NCBI GenBank assembly: GCA_023145515.1
Contig: JAGLDP010000099.1
Location: 1 to 48,448, forward strand
Direction of reading: 5' to 3'
DNA: 48,448 bases
Source of the DNA: Bacteroidales bacterium
GTDB taxonomy: Bacteria > Bacteroidota > Bacteroidia > Bacteroidales > UBA12481
Position 1 is the first letter of the stretch, and each line of letters begins with the position of its first letter. Position numbers and translations under genes: made by a program. Under the pieces are notes generated by a model, which saw only the letters and a list, made by a program, of their open reading frames with translations, did no database searches and had not been told where the DNA came from. This document shows positions 26,804 through 35,248 of the stretch, piece after piece.

Positions 26804-27729
26804 ATCGCTGCCCTATAACATATGAGCTATGTGGAGATCTTCAATACAGTGAAAACGGTTTAAGACTAATATCTCCCAAACTGACACAGTTGCAGTTGAT
26901 AAATTATTCAAGTGAGCAATTACTGACTGAAGCTATGGAAAGGGCAACAAGAATGTCAATCCAGGGTGTTCAACCAAAGCTTAGTATGGTACTCAATATC
27001 AAGGACGGTGTTTTTGAAATTGCTGACAAGCGTGGAAGGTTCATATTGAAACCACAGCATCCAAATTTCAAAGAACTGCCACAAAATGAAGATTTGACAA
27101 TGAAATTGGCTTCACTTATTGATATTGAAGTCCCTATACATGGTTTAGTTTATTCTGAAGGTGGTTCTTTGCACTATTTCATAAAGCGTTTTGATCGGAA
27201 AGGTCAAAAAGACAGAATAGCTGTTGAAGATTTTGCTCAGCTGGCAGGACTTAGCAGATATACAAAGTATAATTACTCAATGGAAAAGCTGATTAGATTA
27301 ATCGATGAGTACTGTACCTTTCCTGCAGTTGAAAAATCTAAACTCTTTAAACTGGTGCTCTTCAATTTTCTGGTTGGGAATGAGGATATGCACCTTAAGA
27401 ATTACTCCGTAATCACCCGGGATGGAAAAGTTGAACTATCACCAGCTTACGATCTCTTGAATAGTTCCATAGTATTGAAGGGAAACATAGAAGAGATCGC
27501 CTTGCCACTAAAAGGAAAGAAGAGCAATCTGAATCAAGATGTTCTGGTCAATTACTTCGGTAAAGATCGGTGTCAACTCACAAACAGAATTATTGATCAG
27601 ACATTAGGTTCAATTCAAGCAGCGCTACCTGCCTGGGCTGAATTGCTTGAGATAAGCTTTCTTTCAGCAGAGATGAAAGACAAGTACAGAAGTCTTCTAA
27701 ATAAGCGAGCTGCAATTCTGGGTTTTTGA
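26800..27729 (+). CDS. hipT: HipT-like Ser/Thr kinase toxin
   Basis: The 309-residue HipA-like kinase starts after the N-subdomain. Features are a glycine-rich loop SIQGVQPKLSMV (S53 to V64, the region autophosphorylated in HipA/HipT), a nucleotide-binding lysine in FILKP (K84), the IKRFDR segment (129-133), the catalytic motif NEDMHLKN (D196, N201) and SPAYDLLNS (D218). Known HipA and HipT phosphorylate aminoacyl-tRNA synthetases (GltX, TrpS), halting translation; the target here is unknown. All catalytic residues appear intact, so the toxin should be active unless restrained by HipS and HipB. Confidence 0.88.
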   Translation: MNRCPITYELCGDLQYSENGLRLISPKLTQLQLINYSSEQLLTEAMERATRMSIQGVQPKLSMVLNIKDGVFEIADKRGRFILKPQHPNFKELPQNEDLTMKLASLIDIEVPIHGLVYSEGGSLHYFIKRFDRKGQKDRIAVEDFAQLAGLSRYTKYNYSMEKLIRLIDEYCTFPAVEKSKLFKLVLFNFLVGNEDMHLKNYSVITRDGKVELSPAYDLLNSSIVLKGNIEEIALPLKGKKSNLNQDVLVNYFGKDRCQLTNRIIDQTLGSIQAALPAWAELLEISFLSAEMKDKYRSLLNKRAAILGF

Positions 27730-27830
27730 TTCTACGGCCTGGCTATGTTGGCAGCTTTATTGTTACCTTAGTTTTTTACTTATCAAATGCGACAGACCCG
27801 AGGTTATTATTATCCACTAAACCAGCAATT

Positions 27831-28805
27831 ATGAAAGAAATAAAATTTGTAATTATAATGGTCATATTGCTTGCAGTATGGTCTTGTAAAAAGTCAGAGG
27901 AGAGTAATAAAGTTTTTATTGTTTTTAGTTATCATCAGGAATATGCCTGGGTTGAAAGTTTAAGTGAAGGAATAGATGAATCATTTGAAGGGCAGGATGT
28001 TGTTGTAGAAAAGTTCTATATGGATACCAAAAGGAAAACAAGTTTAGAATGGAAAACCACTATTACTGATAGTGCAATGCTAAGAATTGAATCTTATAAT
28101 CCTGACCTTTTGATTGTTATAGATGATAATGCCTGTGAATTAATAGGGAAACAGTTTATTGGAGATGATCTTCCGGTTGTTTTTACCGGTATGAACAAAG
28201 AACCATCATTTTATGGTTTTCCTACAACAAATATTACCGGATGCATAGAGCGGGTTTCATATACGGGAATGATTGAATTTTTAAAAGAGCTGCTTCCTGA
28301 TGTTGAAAAAGTTGCCTTCATCTCAGATGATAGCCCAACGGCACAAGGAGTGTTGGAAGAGCTTGACAGGGCAAACCTTTCAGTTGAAGTAACTGAGACT
28401 TTTGCAACAAACGATTATGGTTTGTGGAAGGCTAAAGTCACTGAACTACAAGACAAGGTAGATGCAATTGGAATTTTAGTATACAATACTCTGTTAGATG
28501 TTGATACAAATGAAAGTTTGATCCCGTCAGATGTTATGCAATGGACAACTGAAAATAATAATCTTCCTGAGTTTTGTTCTTTCGATTTTGGAGTTATTGA
28601 TGGAGCATTATGTGGTGTTTTCAAATCTGGAAGCACACAGGGAGCCGCTGCCGTAGCAATAGCCTTAAGAATATTGGATGGTGAAGATCCGGCCGATATT
28701 GCTGTAGAAAATCCACATCAAAGTTCTAAAATAATCAACAGGCCACGTGCTGATTATTTTGGGATAACAATACCAGAAAATTCTGGTTGGATAATTGTAG
28801 AATAG
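27831..28805 (+). CDS. ABC-type substrate-binding lipoprotein (TrpX-like, PF04392)
   Basis: The frame is open from 27726, but the ATG at 27831 begins the signal peptide (MKEIKFVIIMVILLAVWSC, lipobox Cys19). The 324-residue mature part is a type I periplasmic-binding fold: VFIVFSYHQEYAWVESLSEG, NPDLLIVIDDNACELIG, LPVVFTGMNKEP and LPDVEKVAFISDDSPTAQGVLEEL, then YGLWKAKVTELQDKVDAIGILVY. This matches the ABC_sub_bind group used for amino acids or fused to sensor kinases. No permease, ATPase or kinase is adjacent, so it is an orphan sensor or transporter component. It follows hipT by about 100 bases. Confidence 0.8.
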   Translation: MKEIKFVIIMVILLAVWSCKKSEESNKVFIVFSYHQEYAWVESLSEGIDESFEGQDVVVEKFYMDTKRKTSLEWKTTITDSAMLRIESYNPDLLIVIDDNACELIGKQFIGDDLPVVFTGMNKEPSFYGFPTTNITGCIERVSYTGMIEFLKELLPDVEKVAFISDDSPTAQGVLEELDRANLSVEVTETFATNDYGLWKAKVTELQDKVDAIGILVYNTLLDVDTNESLIPSDVMQWTTENNNLPEFCSFDFGVIDGALCGVFKSGSTQGAAAVAIALRILDGEDPADIAVENPHQSSKIINRPRADYFGITIPENSGWIIVE

Positions 28806-28810
28806 AAATA

Positions 28811-28830
28811 ATAGCCAAAAGAAGGGCTAT
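28811..28830 (+). terminator. Hairpin after the substrate-binding lipoprotein gene
   Basis: ATAGCC and GGCTAT pair perfectly around an 8-base loop, 6 bases after the stop. No T-run follows, so termination would be weak. It lies between convergent genes. Confidence 0.35.
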
Positions 28831-28882
28831 GTATGAAAAAATGTATTGAAAAAGAAATTGAAAAAAGAGCTTTGATATTGTA

Positions 28883-29905
28883 TCACCAAACAACCACAAC
28901 CTTCCCCCTCGACTGCCGTGACTCAAGATACTCATGTGCTTCTGCAATCTGATCAACAGAGAATGTTTTATCAAGTCGGGGATCAATGATGCCAGACTCG
29001 CAAAGTTCGATTACCCTGGTCAGGGCTTTTCTGAGAATGTGGGGTTTGTGATCAGATATTCGGAGCATGTTGACCCCTATCATGGATTGAGATTTAACAA
29101 CTAAGCCAATAGGACTATGAAAACCGAAGCCTAGTCCAACTTTGATGGCTCCCCATTTGCTGGTTTTGTTTCCTTTGTTTTGATCAGCAGCACCGTAGGA
29201 TACGATTTTACCACCCGGACCAAGCAGTTTAAGACCTTGCTTATAACGTTTGCCACCCAGGTTATCAAAAACTACATCGAGCTTTTCTTCTCCTAGAATC
29301 TCAGGTATCCTGATAGAAAAATCCTCAGTTAAGTAATCAATGGGATAATCAACTCCCATTTCCTTCAGATACTCCTGTTTTCCTGTTGAAGCGGTTGCAA
29401 ATACGGTACATCCCTTATGTTTAGCTAATTGTATCAGAATTCGCCCGACTCCCCCTGAGGCTGCCTGGATCAGTACTTTATCACCCGGATACAGGTTTAA
29501 AACTTCTTCAGCACAAACAACTGCAGTGCAAGCTTGAGTTGTCAGAGAAGTCGCTTTTGACGGTTCCCAGCCTTGTGGTATAGCCTCAACTCCTGCTGCA
29601 TTTGTTGTGACATATTCAGCGTACCCGCCGAATCGAGTCATGGCCGTAACCATTTGTCCTTTCTCCAATCCCTCAACACCTTCTCCGATTTCTTCTATGC
29701 TGCCAGCAACATCATAACCCAGAACGGCGGGTAGGGGTGGAGCCTCTTTGTAAAGGCCTCTTCTGGCCATAACATCGGCAAAATTTAGTCCTGATACTGC
29801 AACTTTTATTAATACTTCCCCGGCCTTAACCTGAGGCATTGGGGCTTCACGAATTTCAAAAGCTTGATTGCTTTCGCCGTATTTTATTAGATGAATTGCT
29901 TTCAC
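28883..29905 (-). CDS. MDR oxidoreductase, quinone oxidoreductase/VAT1-like, GTG start
   Basis: The 340-residue protein has the MDR N-terminal GroES-like domain (GEVLIKVAVSGLNFADVMARRGLY, GYDVAGSIEEIGEGV) and a Rossmann domain with AASGGVGRILIQLAK. The zinc-ligand cysteines of alcohol dehydrogenases are absent, which fits the QOR/VAT1 branch using NADPH. The motif NFADVMARRGLY is typical of VAT1-like enzymes. The start codon is GTG at 29905, fixed by the family N-terminus MKAIHLIKYG. The substrate is unknown; reduction of quinones or enones is likely. It is divergent from the GH43-like lipoprotein. Confidence 0.87.
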   Translation of the reverse strand: MKAIHLIKYGESNQAFEIREAPMPQVKAGEVLIKVAVSGLNFADVMARRGLYKEAPPLPAVLGYDVAGSIEEIGEGVEGLEKGQMVTAMTRFGGYAEYVTTNAAGVEAIPQGWEPSKATSLTTQACTAVVCAEEVLNLYPGDKVLIQAASGGVGRILIQLAKHKGCTVFATASTGKQEYLKEMGVDYPIDYLTEDFSIRIPEILGEEKLDVVFDNLGGKRYKQGLKLLGPGGKIVSYGAADQNKGNKTSKWGAIKVGLGFGFHSPIGLVVKSQSMIGVNMLRISDHKPHILRKALTRVIELCESGIIDPRLDKTFSVDQIAEAHEYLESRQSRGKVVVVW

Positions 29906-29953
29906 TTTTCTGAATTTTTAACTGCAAGTATACGAAAAATGCATTTTCCTGAT

Positions 29954-29961
29954 TAGATTTG
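29954..29961 (+). promoter_or_regulatory. -7 element of the GH43/117-like gene
   Basis: TAGATTTG matches TAnnTTTG and lies 19 bases before the ATG at 29981. Confidence 0.45.
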
Positions 29962-29980
29962 AGGCTAAATCTTGCTAGCT

Positions 29981-31207
29981 ATGCGTTATCAGATTATTAT
30001 CATCCTTGTCTTATCTTGTTTTAGTTGTTCTCCTCATTCAGGAGATATTATGGGGTTCGACCTCGAGCCTATCAGTGTTGAGTCCTTCTCTGATAGCAAT
30101 AAGCAAATACCTGTCAGCGTATCGGTGCTAACTGATGATCAGTATTTCGTGTGGGGTGGCTCAGTAGTAGAAGGAGAAGATGGTCGATTCCATATGTTTT
30201 ATGCAATCTTTGATTCCGGTGACAGTATGCCTAAATTTTCTGATTCCTGGTTATTAAGTTCAAAAATTGCATATGCGAGCTCAGATTATCCTGATCGGGG
30301 ATTTGAATTCCAGAAGATTGTTCTCAAAGGCGCTTCTGCCGATGGCAATGCAGATGCCTGGGATGCCCAGGGAGTCCATAATCCCCATATTAAGAAGTTT
30401 AATGATAAATACTATCTCTATTATATTGGTAGTCGTGATCCTGGTGAACGTTCGAAAGGAGATCCCGGAGCCCGATTGAATGCTCGCAATCGTATTCAAC
30501 AGGTTCAATCAGTTGCTGTGATTGAAGTTGATCAACTTGAGGATTTGATAAATGGGAATTTTATCAGGCCCGTAAGTCCATTAATGAGAGCAAGAACCAG
30601 GGTAAAAGCTGAGAATGTTATTGACCCGTCGCCAGAGGGGACTATTGCCTTGCCTGACAACCTTATCATGGTCAATCCAACCGTCGAATATCGTCCCTCA
30701 GATCAGAAATACCTTTTGTATTTTAAGGGTAACCTGTATGATCCTGGTTGGCGGGGAGTGCATGGGGTGGCAATTGGAGATGATCCTACTGGTCCGTTTG
30801 AACCACTGGATCAAATCATGTTTGAGCTTCGTACTCCTGAGGGTGAATTAGCAAGTGCAGAAGATCCTTATGTATGGTATCATCCCAAATCGGAGTTATT
30901 CTATGCGGTTTTCAAGGATTTCAGAGGGCATTTTACTGGGGATAATCCCGGACTGGCAACAATGATTTCACCGGATGGAATTCATTGGGAGTTGCATCCA
31001 CAACGTTTATTTGCATTGAAGGAATTACCACTCATCGATGGATCCAGTATAAAAGTTTCAAATCTCGAGCGGCCTCAATTTCTGATTAATGACAAGGGAG
31101 AACCAATTGCAATGTACGCAGCTTGTTCAATTGATCACTGTGGACAGAAAACGGATGGTTCTACTTTCAATGTTCAGTTTGGAGTTAAGGTCAGGTACCT
31201 TGAGTAA
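29981..31207 (+). CDS. Lipoprotein with five-bladed beta-propeller, GH43/GH117-like
   Basis: An in-frame TTG at 29972 is passed over for the ATG at 29981, which starts the lipoprotein signal (MRYQIIIILVLSCFSC). The sequence has propeller blades with the GH43-type strands YFVWGGSVVEGEDGRFHMFYAIF, AWDAQGVHNPHIKKFNDKYYLYYIGS, MVNPTVEYRPSDQKYLLYFKG and ASAEDPYVWYHPKSELFYAVFKDF, ending in ERPQFLINDKGEPIAMYAA. Acidic residues at the strand ends would form the active site. The family (43, 117 or a related clan) cannot be decided by eye. Together with the sulfatases it suggests breakdown of a sulfated glycan. Confidence 0.75.
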   Translation: MRYQIIIILVLSCFSCSPHSGDIMGFDLEPISVESFSDSNKQIPVSVSVLTDDQYFVWGGSVVEGEDGRFHMFYAIFDSGDSMPKFSDSWLLSSKIAYASSDYPDRGFEFQKIVLKGASADGNADAWDAQGVHNPHIKKFNDKYYLYYIGSRDPGERSKGDPGARLNARNRIQQVQSVAVIEVDQLEDLINGNFIRPVSPLMRARTRVKAENVIDPSPEGTIALPDNLIMVNPTVEYRPSDQKYLLYFKGNLYDPGWRGVHGVAIGDDPTGPFEPLDQIMFELRTPEGELASAEDPYVWYHPKSELFYAVFKDFRGHFTGDNPGLATMISPDGIHWELHPQRLFALKELPLIDGSSIKVSNLERPQFLINDKGEPIAMYAACSIDHCGQKTDGSTFNVQFGVKVRYLE

Positions 31208-31213
31208 AAGGAA

Positions 31214-33406
31214 TCACACCTCACCCAGATGGGTATACTCTTTAGTAACCTTATATGAATACTCAGGATAAGAATACATTGGGTTCGGGCGTTCTGTAAC
31301 GCCTACTGAATACCCCCAAATGCTTTCGTATTCTTCCGGATCTTCTCCATACTCTTCTAGCTGAAGCAAATACTGACGGAGAGATTTTGATTCAATAATA
31401 ATTACTTTTTCCAGTTCTTCTGTTGCCGGACTATGCTTGCGGATTTTATCATAATCAAATTCTAGAATTCGCCTACCGAATCTGGTAATGCCTATTGTTT
31501 TGAAGGTGAGGCTTTTACCAACGCCAGGCAGGTTCAATACATTTCTGTCGGTTCCCAGGTATGGTACTCCGATCTGTTTTCTAAGCTCAGCGATATTTTC
31601 TACGATATTCTCAGCATCTTCAGAGTACTTTGCAATCTCTTTGCTATATCTTTTAGGGATTTTTCCGAAGGCTTTCTCTTCAAGCTGCTCCTGTATAGCC
31701 CGCTCATTAGTGGCGAAATTATAACTGTTTTCTACGTATCCTTTTACAGAAAAAGTGTAGTAATTGATTATCCCATGATCATTCATAACCTTGCGGAGTT
31801 TAGCTGAGTGTCCTCTTCGAGAAGCTGCAGCAGTAAACACCATCTGGTTGGTTACTGTCCAGCCAGCCGAGATTAGTTTACGTATGCCCTCAGCAGACTC
31901 AACAGTTAATTCCATCGGAGATTCAAAATGAGTTTGAATAAAGAACTGTTTGATTCCTAGTTTAGAAGCTTCCATTTTGAAGTCTCTCAGAATATGAATT
32001 AGTTCTGAATTAATTCTCTGCGGCAAGTAAACTGGTAGGCGGGTTCCCAGACGGATCCGTTGCATTTCTGCATATTTCTTTCCATCAGGTCGTTTTTTGT
32101 TAGCATTGATTTTCCTCTCTGCCATCTTGAGTACAGCGGTAAGGATTTTTTCCAGAGATTTATTGGAACTCATCAAAGCATCTCCACCTGTGATCAGAAT
32201 ATCCCGTAGTTGAGAATCTTCTTCCCAGTATTTCAACAAGCGTTCTAGTTTTTCATCCCAGGTTTCTCTCGGACGAAGTTTATCGAGGTTAAAATTCAGG
32301 TTGCCTCTTTGAAAATCATACATCCGTTGACAAGAAACACATAGTCCGCCGCATGCTCTTCCAACAGTATCGGGAATCAGAATTGCCACTTCGGGATATC
32401 TTCTGTGGATATTGTGCGAGCCTGGCAATATCCAACCGGCTGCGTTTGGTACGCCGGGTTCAACCTCATCTTCTTTCTCCCATGCAACAATATGCCCGTA
32501 CTCTTCAACTAAAGCTTTACTGTAAAATACATAATCCCTGATAGCAAGGTCTTTACCCTCAGCGTAAGCTGATGGATTTACGTTCAGTAATGACAAATAG
32601 TACAGATTAACAAAAAATGGAATCCCTTTATCCCGCGCTTTGTATAACTGCTCCATTGTATCCCGATCGAGAGAATTTCCAAGATAAAGATTAAGATCAT
32701 CAGGATTTCTTACGGCGAATTTCAAATGGAATTTGGCCTTGTGCCACCACTTTTCAACCTGGGCAATTTTTTCTGCTCTTGTTAAACCTTCTGCGAAGAA
32801 GTATTTTGAACTACTAATGACACCAGAGTCCATTTTTTCAATGAACACTTTAATTATGCGGTTCTTATTTTGTTTTCTGATCACCTGGATTTTTTCGTCT
32901 AAACCATCCGGCCAACGATTTATCCATCTTGTAATAGTAGTCAGGTCTGGCTTTTCAAGTATTAGTTCACCTCTGAACTGCCTGAAAAGCTTTAATATAT
33001 CTTCGTAATAATCAGGGGTGCATCTGGTGCCTTCTTGGTGTACTTCCTCCCATAGTTGGGTGAAAGGTTTTGAGCCTACCATTTTCCCCCGGAGGTTAAG
33101 GTCCTCAAATTCGTACCCATCATGATTAATGTACTCCAGTATTCGAAGTGATGCCAAATCTTCCCAGGCCAGTTCTTCAAATGCTTTCCGGTCAAATGAT
33201 TCATGCCGGTAAAACTTATATCCATGAGGTGATTTGCGAAGTTCTCCTTCTACCCATTGTCTTATTCCAGTAAGACATTCTGCAGGAGTTGCAGCATTTG
33301 TGATAATCTGCTTTAGCCTGGGGTTCTCATCAAGCAATACTTCAAGCAGCTTAGTTGAGATGTCTTCCGATATTGAACTTCTATATAATTTTGAAAAATA
33401 ATTCAT
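31214..33406 (-). CDS. KamA-family radical SAM 2,3-aminomutase-like protein, long form
   Basis: The 730-residue protein has a radical SAM cluster motif CGGLCVSC (C352, C356, C359), a GGD segment (ILITGGDALMS) and RLGTRLPVYLPQRI, all as in lysine 2,3-aminomutase, plus a PLP-binding type C-terminal portion. Typical KamA is about 416 residues; this one carries roughly 250 additional N-terminal residues of helical character and a longer C-terminus. Lysine 2,3-aminomutase makes beta-lysine, used for fermentation or as an osmolyte; the substrate here is not certain. It starts 9 bases after the sulfatase stop and may ride on that transcript, although no functional link is obvious. Confidence 0.82.
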   Translation of the reverse strand: MNYFSKLYRSSISEDISTKLLEVLLDENPRLKQIITNAATPAECLTGIRQWVEGELRKSPHGYKFYRHESFDRKAFEELAWEDLASLRILEYINHDGYEFEDLNLRGKMVGSKPFTQLWEEVHQEGTRCTPDYYEDILKLFRQFRGELILEKPDLTTITRWINRWPDGLDEKIQVIRKQNKNRIIKVFIEKMDSGVISSSKYFFAEGLTRAEKIAQVEKWWHKAKFHLKFAVRNPDDLNLYLGNSLDRDTMEQLYKARDKGIPFFVNLYYLSLLNVNPSAYAEGKDLAIRDYVFYSKALVEEYGHIVAWEKEDEVEPGVPNAAGWILPGSHNIHRRYPEVAILIPDTVGRACGGLCVSCQRMYDFQRGNLNFNLDKLRPRETWDEKLERLLKYWEEDSQLRDILITGGDALMSSNKSLEKILTAVLKMAERKINANKKRPDGKKYAEMQRIRLGTRLPVYLPQRINSELIHILRDFKMEASKLGIKQFFIQTHFESPMELTVESAEGIRKLISAGWTVTNQMVFTAAASRRGHSAKLRKVMNDHGIINYYTFSVKGYVENSYNFATNERAIQEQLEEKAFGKIPKRYSKEIAKYSEDAENIVENIAELRKQIGVPYLGTDRNVLNLPGVGKSLTFKTIGITRFGRRILEFDYDKIRKHSPATEELEKVIIIESKSLRQYLLQLEEYGEDPEEYESIWGYSVGVTERPNPMYSYPEYSYKVTKEYTHLGEV

Positions 33407-33415
33407 TTTTTCTGT

Positions 33416-35248
33416 TTATTCTACGAGTATCTCATCAATGAATAACCAGGCATTCCCTCCGTTTCCAGCATGCCATTTGGGACATTCGCCCTGATTAACA
33501 ATTCTAATTTTCAGTGAGCTAATTGTTTGCTTGGCTTTAAAGCTGAAGGTGTGAACGGTATGATCTGTTTTTTGATAATTATCCGGACGTATTTGTTTGC
33601 CCAAATAGATTTCTTTTCCTTCCTCAGTGATAAGCCACAGCTCAATTTCAGGTGGCAAAAATATCCAACTTCCTAAATCCTGCAAACATCGGACCGAAAT
33701 AGTTTTTGCTTTTATGGAATTATTAAGTAAGATCTCAGCTGTGAAATCATTCTTTTCAAAGCCCAGCCATTCTCCATCCTGAATATTACCAGTTCCTCTT
33801 TCGTTATTTAAGAGGCTTCTCAATCCTTTACCTGTATAGCTTGAGTGTGGTTTTGTGCCATTGATTTGAGAACCAAGAGCCAGATTTTTTAAGGGAGCTA
33901 GTTTTTGTGGTATATCCCTTTCAAATCCATATTCCCAATCGAGATAAAGTTTTTTAAGTTCTTCTACTTTTCCGGGATACTTCGCGGCAAGATTATCTTT
34001 TTCGCTAATATCTTTATCCAAATTTACCAGAAATAGCTGATCTTGTTCTCCGTGAATGGGATATTTTCCTGAAGGATCTGTAGGATTGCCAAGTAGTTTC
34101 CATTTCCCTTGCCGAACAGCCCATTGTCGGCCCAATTTCCACCTGAATGAGTCGTGGTGATTGGCTATAGGATTTTCAAGGATCGGCAGTAGACTTTTAC
34201 CCTCAACCGTAGAAGGAATAGTTTTTACACCGCATAATTCAGCAATGGTGGGGAACCAGTCGTAATTGATGCTGGCAACATTATTGGTAAGCCCTTTGGG
34301 TAAATATGAAGGCCAGTTTAGTATAGCCGGAACCCTGATGCCTCCTTCAAAGAGCGATGCTTTTGCTCCTCTGAATTCACCAGCATTTCCTCCGCCGCTA
34401 AAAGCTCTTGACTCACATGAGTGTCCCTGATCAGATTGGAAAATGATTACTGTATTTTCTCTGAGTCCTAACTCCTCCAGAGAAGAGATTAATTGTCCAA
34501 CTCGCTCATCCACAACAGAAATAAAAGCTGCATAATCTCTTCTGGGCATTTCCAGGTCATTGTAATATTCTCTCCACTTTGGAGAGGGCTGCAGTGGATA
34601 ATGGGGCAGATTGATAGCAAAATACATGAAGAAAGGCTGATCTTGGTGAGTTTTGAAAAATCCTGTAGCTTTTTCAACCATAAGATCCGGAAAATACTCT
34701 CCATCCTGATAAACTTCCACATTGTTTTCCCAGAGGTCATGGCGGTTTGGTCCGTTCCAATAAAAGTAATGTGAGTAATTATCAATGCAGCCACCCATAT
34801 GCCCGAAGCTGTAATCAAAGCCCTGGGCAAGGGGCTCAGTGTCGTCAGAATATCCCATGTGCCATTTGCCGATATGGGCAGTGGCATAGCCAGCCTCTTT
34901 AAGGATTTCTGCTATAGTGACTCTATCTCCCGGCATTCCTGGATGTCCGGGCTGAGAAGATGTATTGCCGGGTAAGCCTGCGGCTTGCGGACTCATACCA
35001 GTCATTAGTGCTGCTCTGGATGGGGAGCATACTGATGATCCTGCATAAAACTGAGTAAATCGGATGCCATCGGATGCCAGTTTATCCAGATGTGGAGTGT
35101 AAAGATCAGTGGCTCCGTAACAGTTCAGATCGATGCTGCCCTGATCATCTGAGTAGATGAGAAGAATATTTGGTCTGTCTGACTTTTGTGAGAATCCTTG
35201 GGGGATGAATAGAGTAAGGGTTAATATGACAGACAGGAATTTATTCAT
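33416..35248 (-). CDS. Secreted sulfatase (CSPSR) with C-terminal discoidin-like domain
   Basis: The 610-residue protein has a signal peptide (cut near residue 20), the calcium pair D34-D35 in IYSDDQGSID, and the formylglycine motif CSPSRAALMTG (C74). IGKWHMGYSDD, PFFMYFAINLPHYP and VIIFQSDQGHSCESR are sulfatase landmarks. From about residue 490 a beta-sandwich follows, ending in VNQGECPKWHAGNGGNAWLFIDEI. This resembles the galactose-binding module at the C-terminus of many Bacteroidota GH20 hexosaminidases. It should cleave a sulfate ester on a glycan outside the cytoplasm. The start ATG overlaps the previous sulfatase's stop by 4 bases. Confidence 0.92.
   Translation of the reverse strand: MNKFLSVILTLTLFIPQGFSQKSDRPNILLIYSDDQGSIDLNCYGATDLYTPHLDKLASDGIRFTQFYAGSSVCSPSRAALMTGMSPQAAGLPGNTSSQPGHPGMPGDRVTIAEILKEAGYATAHIGKWHMGYSDDTEPLAQGFDYSFGHMGGCIDNYSHYFYWNGPNRHDLWENNVEVYQDGEYFPDLMVEKATGFFKTHQDQPFFMYFAINLPHYPLQPSPKWREYYNDLEMPRRDYAAFISVVDERVGQLISSLEELGLRENTVIIFQSDQGHSCESRAFSGGGNAGEFRGAKASLFEGGIRVPAILNWPSYLPKGLTNNVASINYDWFPTIAELCGVKTIPSTVEGKSLLPILENPIANHHDSFRWKLGRQWAVRQGKWKLLGNPTDPSGKYPIHGEQDQLFLVNLDKDISEKDNLAAKYPGKVEELKKLYLDWEYGFERDIPQKLAPLKNLALGSQINGTKPHSSYTGKGLRSLLNNERGTGNIQDGEWLGFEKNDFTAEILLNNSIKAKTISVRCLQDLGSWIFLPPEIELWLITEEGKEIYLGKQIRPDNYQKTDHTVHTFSFKAKQTISSLKIRIVNQGECPKWHAGNGGNAWLFIDEILVE

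Noticed and set aside
26489-27729. hipA broken by a frameshift
   Set aside because: The split falls exactly at the HipA N-subdomain border with an ATGA overlap, as in three-gene HipBST systems, and both parts are complete.
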